Origin: Lysobacter sp. Root916
Lineage (GTDB): Bacteria; Pseudomonadota; Gammaproteobacteria; Xanthomonadales; Xanthomonadaceae
Length of the DNA: 64,000 nt
Assembly (NCBI RefSeq): GCF_001429785.1
Contig: NZ_LMJF01000012.1
Coordinates: 188,014 to 252,013, forward strand
Direction: 5' to 3'
Shown: positions 57,491 through 64,000 of the stretch, one piece after another
How positions within the stretch are numbered: the stretch's first letter is position 1
How the letters are laid out: every line of letters starts with the position of its first letter
Program-made: the position numbers and the translations under genes
Notes under the pieces: generated by a model
What the model was told of the DNA's origin: nothing
What the model saw: the letters and a program-made list of their open reading frames with translations, nothing else
Databases searched by the model: none

Positions 57491-57519
57491 TTGCTCGCTC
57501 CGCCGCGATCGGCGACAAT
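57491..57519 (+). promoter_or_regulatory. Candidate sigma-70 promoter of sucCD
   Basis: TTGCTC (57491-57496), a 17-base spacer and GACAAT (57514-57519) lie 74 bases upstream of the sucC start. The GACAAT box matches the one correctly placed before rnpB. Confidence 0.5.
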
Positions 57520-57592
57520 GCGGCCCCCTCGCGCTGGCCCGCCCAGCGGTCCGCTATTCGCGCGGGACGTCTTTCACTCCCCTCGGTGACGC

Positions 57593-58759
<1,167 letters not shown>

Positions 58760-58771
58760 GGGGCCACTGAC

Positions 58772-59647
<876 letters not shown>

Positions 59648-59670
59648 GCCGGCGCTGGATGTGGTTGTCG

Positions 59671-59696
59671 AAAAGGCCGCCTTCGGGCGGCCTTTT
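59671..59696. terminator. sucCD terminator
   Basis: AAAAGGCCGCC, loop TTCG, GGCGGCCTTTT: a perfect 11-bp stem with an extra-stable UUCG-type loop, able to stop transcripts from either side. It lies 24 bases past sucD. Confidence 0.92.
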
Positions 59697-59725
59697 CGCG
59701 TTTGTGGGCCTTGGCGATTGGGCGG

Positions 59726-60059
59726 CCCTCACCCCAACCCCTCTCCCGCGAGCGGGAGAGGGGCTCGGTGCGTCGCTTTGGGCGGCCGGCCCGATGGGGC
59801 GGAGCCACGTGATGCTCCGGATGTCTATCAGAGCGACTTCCCATATTCCTACCCATGGCCGCGGCTTGGCCCCGCTCCCGCTTGCGTGAGAGGGGCTCGG
59901 TGCGTCGCTTTGGGGCGGCCGGCACGATGGGGCGGAGCCGCGTAATGGCCCGGATTTCCAGATGCCCCGGATCTCTATCAGAGCGACTTCCCATATTCCT
60001 ACCCATGGCCGCGGCTTAGCCCCTCTCCCGCTTGCGTGAGAGGGGTTGGGGTGAGGGCC
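59726..60059. repeat. Composite repeat block: two ~140-bp direct copies inside inverted CTCACCCCAACCCC ends
   Basis: GGCCCTCACCCCAACCCCTC at the left end is inverted as GAGGGGTTGGGGTGAGGGCC at the right end (60039-60058). Between them GGGGCTCGGTGCGTCGCTTT occurs twice (about 59760 and 59893), and TCTATCAGAGCGACTTCCCA twice (about 59824 and 59971). The hairpin arms match the element at 12912-12953. Open frames here are repeat by-products. Confidence 0.82.
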
Positions 60060-60126
60060 GCTTTTCCTACACGCGTGAAGCCCCGCCCATCGCAAGCTGA
60101 GATCCCCTACCAAGAACCGCGCAAGG

Positions 60127-60483
60127 ATGCGCCCAGGCCAGAAACGCAATGACGCACGCCGCTTGCGCCGAAGCATGACCGACGCCGAGTGCCGCCTATG
60201 GTTTCATCTGCGCAATCGCGCCCTGATGGGCTGCAAATTCCATCGTCAGCACCCGATCGGGCCGTACGTCGCCGATTTCGCCTGTATCGAGCGCGGCCTG
60301 ATCGTCGAAGCCGATGGCGGTCAGCACGCGGATTCGGGTGCTGACCGCGCCCGGACCCGTTTCCTCGCATCCCGCGGCTACCGCGTCCTCAGATTCTGGA
60401 ACAATGACGTCCTGGCGCGGACCGAAGCGGTGCTGGAGCAGATCCATGCCGCTGTGGCCTGCGACGCCGTCAGCCTGAGCTGA
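60127..60483 (+). CDS. DUF559 / Vsr-like endonuclease-domain protein
   Basis: This 118-residue protein has the DUF559 pattern: RRLRRSMTDAECRLWFHLRNRALMGCKFHRQHPIGPYVADFACIERGLIVEADGGQH, with the catalytic-type residues in ADFAC and VEADGGQH, and GYRVLRFWNNDVLA near the end. The fold is related to Vsr and very-short-patch nucleases; members are widespread and often found next to repeats or mobile DNA, with unknown function. It starts 68 bases after the composite repeat block. nadE follows after 21 bases. Confidence 0.85.
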   Translation: MRPGQKRNDARRLRRSMTDAECRLWFHLRNRALMGCKFHRQHPIGPYVADFACIERGLIVEADGGQHADSGADRARTRFLASRGYRVLRFWNNDVLARTEAVLEQIHAAVACDAVSLS

Positions 60484-60504
60484 CCTTCTGCCAATCGAGC
60501 GCCC

Positions 60505-62142
60505 ATGTCCCAGACCCTCCGCATCGCCCTGGCTCAGTTCGATTTCCCGGTCGGCGCCGTCGAGCGCAATGCCGAACGCATCGCCGAAATGATCGTGGAG
60601 GCGCGCGACCGGCATCGCGCCGACGTGGTGCTGTTCCCCGAACTCGCCATCAGCGGCTACCCGCCCGAGGACCTGCTGCTGCGCCCGAGCTTCCTGGCCG
60701 ACTGCGAGGCCGCGCTGCTGCGCGTGGCCGCCACCACCCAGGGCATCACCGCCGTGGTCGGCTGGCCGCAGGCGGCCGGGGCGGTGGTCTACAACGCCGC
60801 CAGCGTGCTGCGCGACGGTCGCGCGGAGGCGACGTATCGCAAGCGCGAGCTGCCCAACTACGCGGTGTTCGACGAGCGTCGCTACTTCGACGTCGATCCC
60901 GACGGCGAGCGCTGCGTGTTCGAGGTCAAGGGCGTGCCGCTGGGCCTGGTGATCTGCGAGGACCTGTGGTTCCCCGAACCGCTGGCGGCGACCGCCGCGG
61001 CCGGCGCCGAGCTGGTGCTGGTGCCCAACGCCTCGCCGTTCGAGCGCGACAAGCACGCCCAGCGCGACGCCCTGATCGCCCAGCGCGTGCGCGAAAGCGG
61101 TTGCGCGCTGGCCTATCTCAACGTGGTCGGCGGCCAGGACGCGCTGGTGTTCGACGGCGCCTCGATGCTGGCCGACGGCGACGGCCGCGTGCACAACGCC
61201 GCGCGCGCGTTCGAGGATCATTGGCTGGTCGCCGACTACGACGCCGCCACGCGCGCGTTCGCGCCGGTGGCCTGGCCCGAGGAAACCGACGACGGCCGCG
61301 ATTCGCTGGCCTGGCGCGCCATCGTGCGCGGCACCCGCGACTACTGCCGCAAGAACGGCTTCGATTCGGTCTGGCTGGGCCTGTCCGGCGGCATCGATTC
61401 CTCGCTGGTGCTGGCGATCGCGGTCGACGCGTTGGGCGCCGACAACGTCACCGCGGTACGCATGCCTTCGCGCTACACCGCCGGCCTGTCCAACGACCTG
61501 GCCGCCGAGCAATGCCAGGCCCAGGGCGTGCGCCTGATCGCGCTACCGATCGAAAAGCCGTTCCAGGGCTATCTGGACACCCTCGCCGAGACCTTCGCCG
61601 GCAAGGCCGTGGACGTGACCGAGGAGAACCTGCAGTCGCGCACGCGCGGCGCGCTGCTGATGGCATTGAGCAACAAGTTCGGCGGCCTGCTGCTGACCAC
61701 CGGCAACAAGAGCGAGTACGCGGTCGGCTACGCCACCATCTACGGCGACATGTGCGGCGGCTACGCGCCGATCAAGGACCTCTACAAGACCGAGGTCTAC
61801 GATCTGGCGCGCTGGCGCAACGCGGTCGCGGGCGCGCCGCTGATTCCGCCGGGCGTGATCGACCGCCCGCCCTCGGCCGAGCTGCGCGACAACCAGAAGG
61901 ACCAGGACTCGCTGCCGCCTTACGACGTGCTCGACGCGATCCTGCTGCGCCACGTCGACCAGGAGCAGTCGCGCGACGAGATCGTCGCCGCCGGTTTCGC
62001 CGCCGACACCGTCGACCGGGTGCTGCGCCTGGTGCGCATCAGCGAGTGGAAGCGCCACCAGGCCGCGCCGGGGCCCAAGGTCTCGCACCGCGCGTTCGGG
62101 CGCGAACGCCGCTACCCGATCAGCAACGGCTACCGCGGCTGA
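60505..62142 (+). CDS. nadE: Glutamine-dependent NAD+ synthetase
   Basis: NadE converts deamido-NAD to NAD using ATP and glutamine nitrogen. The 545-residue protein has an N-terminal nitrilase-type glutaminase (about 1-260) with the catalytic triad in LFPELAISGYPPEDL (Glu), RKRELPNYAVFDERRYF (Lys) and GLVICEDLWFPEP (Cys). The C-terminal synthetase domain has the P-loop GLSGGIDSSLVLAIAVDALG and TTGNKSEYAVGYATIYGDMCGGYAPIKDL. Its ~545 length is typical of proteobacterial fused NadE. Confidence 0.96.
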   Translation: MSQTLRIALAQFDFPVGAVERNAERIAEMIVEARDRHRADVVLFPELAISGYPPEDLLLRPSFLADCEAALLRVAATTQGITAVVGWPQAAGAVVYNAASVLRDGRAEATYRKRELPNYAVFDERRYFDVDPDGERCVFEVKGVPLGLVICEDLWFPEPLAATAAAGAELVLVPNASPFERDKHAQRDALIAQRVRESGCALAYLNVVGGQDALVFDGASMLADGDGRVHNAARAFEDHWLVADYDAATRAFAPVAWPEETDDGRDSLAWRAIVRGTRDYCRKNGFDSVWLGLSGGIDSSLVLAIAVDALGADNVTAVRMPSRYTAGLSNDLAAEQCQAQGVRLIALPIEKPFQGYLDTLAETFAGKAVDVTEENLQSRTRGALLMALSNKFGGLLLTTGNKSEYAVGYATIYGDMCGGYAPIKDLYKTEVYDLARWRNAVAGAPLIPPGVIDRPPSAELRDNQKDQDSLPPYDVLDAILLRHVDQEQSRDEIVAAGFAADTVDRVLRLVRISEWKRHQAAPGPKVSHRAFGRERRYPISNGYRG

Positions 62143-62209
62143 CGCCGCCGCGCCGCACGCGACGGCGCAAACGTCTTAGCATTCCCCGTCCCCCATCAGG
62201 AGCCCGTCC

Positions 62210-62593
62210 ATGTCCAAGCAGATCATCAACACGGCCAAGGCGCCCGCCGCGATCGGCCCCTACTCGCAGGCCGTGCGCGTCGGCGACACCGTCTATCTGT
62301 CCGGCCAGATTCCGCTCGATCCGGCCAGCGGTCTGGTCATCGAGGGCGACATCGAGGCCCAGGCCCACCGCGTCTTCCTCAACCTCAAGGAAGTCTGCGA
62401 GGCCGCCGGCGGTTCGCTGGAAAAGATCGTCCGTCTCGGCCTATTCCTGACCGACCTGGGCCACTTCGGCAAGGTCAATGCGGTGATGGGCGAGTACTTC
62501 AACGCGCCGTATCCCGCACGCTCGACCGTGCAGGTCGCGGCGCTGCCGCGTGGCGTGGCCTTCGAGGCCGACGCGATCATGGTGCTGGACTGA
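62210..62593 (+). CDS. ridA: RidA family reactive intermediate/imine deaminase
   Basis: RidA hydrolyses reactive enamine/imine intermediates such as 2-aminoacrylate produced by PLP enzymes. The 127-residue protein starts [22 protein letters not shown], with [14 protein letters not shown] in the middle. The active-site Arg is in [23 protein letters not shown] near residues 103-107. Length and motifs are those of the archetypal RidA. It follows nadE by 67 bases. Confidence 0.95.
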   Translation: MSKQIINTAKAPAAIGPYSQAVRVGDTVYLSGQIPLDPASGLVIEGDIEAQAHRVFLNLKEVCEAAGGSLEKIVRLGLFLTDLGHFGKVNAVMGEYFNAPYPARSTVQVAALPRGVAFEADAIMVLD

Positions 62594-62786
62594 TCCCAGT
62601 CGCGATCGCGGCGGTGCGCGGCCGGCGCATCGTTCCGGGGGGGGCGGGCAGGGCTCGCACGGCCCGCGCCCTGGGTGCCGCAAAACCTACAGATGTTCCA
62701 AAAGCCGTTCGTGGCGAGCCCGTCGAACCGCGAGCGCTGTCGCAGGTCGCTGCGGACCTCGCGTCGCGCGGTTGCGAATCGGCGGC
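62594..62786. other. Intergenic region with a GTTCGTGGCGAGCCCGTCGA-type repeat
   Basis: Between convergent ridA and the AraC-type gene. CGTTCGTGGCGAGCCCGTCG at 62707 onward followed by AACCGCGAG is a familiar chromosomal repeat type (translated VRGEPVEPR) seen in many high-GC proteobacteria. No gene is seen. Confidence 0.6.
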
Positions 62787-63854
62787 TCAGTCCGGCGCGG
62801 TCCTGCGCACCGCCGCCTCTTCCAGCAGCCGCTCGCGCGCCTCGCGCGGGGTGGTCTGGGTCAGGCGCTTGAACGCGCGTCGGAACTCGCGCGGGTCCTT
62901 GTAGCCGATCGCCGCCGCGATGCTGGCGATCGGGCGTTCGCGGTCGCGCAGCAGGGCATAGGCCTGGTCGATGCGCAGCCGGTCGTGCAGCGCGTTGTAG
63001 CGCGTGCCTTCGGCGCTGAGCTGGCGGCGCAGAGTGCGCTCGCTCACGTGCAACTGCGCGGCGATGTCGGCCAGCTTGGGGTCGCTCGCCAGTTGCGCGC
63101 GCAACAGCCGCTCCACCGCCGCCGTGGTCTCGCCCGGGGCCTGGGTCGCGGGCATCTGCGCGCGCAAGAGCGCCAGCACCTGCTGCGCCGCGATCGGGTT
63201 GTGGGTGCTCAGCGGATGCGCCAGCCAGCGTTCGTCCAGGACCAGCCGGTCCTGCGGCTGGTCGAAGGCGATCGGGCATTCGAACACCTCGCGATAGCGT
63301 TCGGCGTAGTCCGGTGCCGGGTAGCTGAACTCCAGGCGCAGGGGCTTGAGCGCCGCGCCGACCAGCCCGCGCGCCAGCGCCAGGCAGCTGGCGAAGAACT
63401 CCTCGCACACGAAGCGGTGGATGGCCGCGTTGGCCACGATCATCTCGCCGGCCAGGGCGATCTCGCCCGGCGCGGCCGCGCTTTCGACGAAGCGCATCAG
63501 GCTGCCGACCACCGGCGTGAAGCGCAGGCCCAGCGCGATCGCCTCGCCGAAGGTGGCGGCGGTGGTCATGGCCAGGCCGAGCAGGCCGAAGTTGCCGACG
63601 TTCTGCTGTGCGCCCAGGTCCAGCCCGATCGACGGCGGTAGTACCCGCAGCGCGCGTTCGACCACGATCGCGGTCTGGCGGTCGGGCAGGCGCACGCCGG
63701 GGTCGTCGATCTGGGCGCGGGTGAGCTGGGTGCCCAGCAGCCAGTCGGCGCTGGACACGCCGTGTTCCTCCGCGCTACGGAACAGGCCCCACAGCAGATT
63801 CGGCGACATCAGGGCGATGTCGGTGCGCGGCGCTTCCTGGATCCGGTGCGGCAT
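62787..63854 (-). CDS. AraC family transcriptional regulator
   Basis: This 355-residue protein has an N-terminal ligand domain of the Arabinose_bd (OruR/ornithine-type) kind (about 20-200), with GNFGLLGLAMTTAATFGEAIALGLRFTPVVGS. The C-terminal AraC DNA-binding domain (about 245-345) is SDPKLADIAAQLHVSERTLRRQLSAEGTRYNALHDRLRIDQAYALL followed by IASIAAAIGYKDPREFRRAFKRLTQTTPREARERL. A second start at MSPNLLWGLF would remove 15 residues. Its target and ligand are unknown; it may control the unseen gene to the right of the window. Confidence 0.9.
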   Translation of the reverse strand: MPHRIQEAPRTDIALMSPNLLWGLFRSAEEHGVSSADWLLGTQLTRAQIDDPGVRLPDRQTAIVVERALRVLPPSIGLDLGAQQNVGNFGLLGLAMTTAATFGEAIALGLRFTPVVGSLMRFVESAAAPGEIALAGEMIVANAAIHRFVCEEFFASCLALARGLVGAALKPLRLEFSYPAPDYAERYREVFECPIAFDQPQDRLVLDERWLAHPLSTHNPIAAQQVLALLRAQMPATQAPGETTAAVERLLRAQLASDPKLADIAAQLHVSERTLRRQLSAEGTRYNALHDRLRIDQAYALLRDRERPIASIAAAIGYKDPREFRRAFKRLTQTTPREARERLLEEAAVRRTAPD

Positions 63855-64000
63855 CGTTCTCGCAACTTGGCCGTTAATCCCCCCTTAGTGTGCCGCAACT
63901 GCCCTCACGCGCGCGCGCGACCGCGGCCGAGACTCGTGAATGGAACGGCGGCGTCGGTAGGGGGGATGCCGCGCGGCCCGACGCAGCGGCGCGCGAGCGC
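63855..64000. other. Right-end region, upstream of the AraC-type gene
   Basis: Probably contains the promoter of the AraC-type gene and of a divergent gene outside the window. The stretch is GC-rich; no box or gene is clear. Confidence 0.4.

Noticed and set aside
59726..60059. Small genes in the block behind sucD
   Set aside because: The frames are made of the direct and inverted repeats, and none has a credible start or family match.

Overview
The window is a GC-rich, gene-dense chromosomal segment that looks like a gammaproteobacterium of the Xanthomonadaceae, most like Lysobacter or a close relative. This rests on gene order (rib cluster, rnpB - mraZ - dcw cluster - lpxC - M23 peptidase - secA, pilB-pilC-pilD-coaE, pilR-pilS next to sucC-sucD), on protein features such as a RibB with a degenerate second domain, and on the dense short palindromic repeats between operons. 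The species call is inference; no database was searched.

Layout. 1-6273 (+): riboflavin synthesis (ribD, a methyltransferase, FMN riboswitch, ribE, ribBX, ribH), then nusB and thiL. 6212-6786 is a 289-bp tandem duplication that copied the end of thiL. 6788-10543 (-): FAD-linked oxidase, small membrane protein, YraN and an LpoA-like lipoprotein. 10621-11445 (+) is rsmI; a small unknown gene follows on the minus strand. rnpB (RNase P RNA) lies at 12005-12367, followed by about 750 bp of repeats and an unknown secreted protein. 13964-31382 (+) is a complete division and cell-wall cluster: mraZ-rsmH-ftsL-ftsI-murE-murF-mraY-ftsW-murG-murC-ddl-ftsQ-ftsA-ftsZ, then lpxC. Most genes overlap by about 4 bases. 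31614-37101 holds dciA (-), an M23 peptidase, secA and a MutT-ThiE fusion.

37318-50137 (-) is the most unusual part. Transcription runs from three type IV pilin genes, through three paralogous ~650-residue multi-pass membrane proteins interleaved with them, into pilB-pilC-pilD-coaE. Each pilin has a sigma-54 (-24/-12) promoter, and two of the three have a strong terminator with a third weaker one. Facing away on the plus strand, 50597-54190 encodes a four-helix small transporter, a soluble family-2 glycosyltransferase, a membrane-anchored GtrB/Dpm1-like glycosyltransferase and two methyltransferases. pilR and pilS, the sigma-54 pilin regulators, follow on the minus strand. I read this as a candidate pilin glycosylation locus: the GtrB-like enzyme charges a polyprenyl phosphate, the small transporter flips it, the methyltransferases may decorate the sugar, and the membrane proteins (GT-C/TMTC-like) transfer it to pilins in the periplasm. 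This is inference from gene content and order.

57593-62593 (+): sucC, sucD, a repeat block, a DUF559 gene, nadE and ridA. The window ends with an AraC-type regulator on the minus strand.

Several families of short inverted repeats sit between operons. One family (GGGAATC units) has also been read into the 3' end of rsmH, separates ftsA from ftsZ and abuts the start of the mutT fusion. No rRNA, tRNA, transposase, prophage or CRISPR array was recognised.
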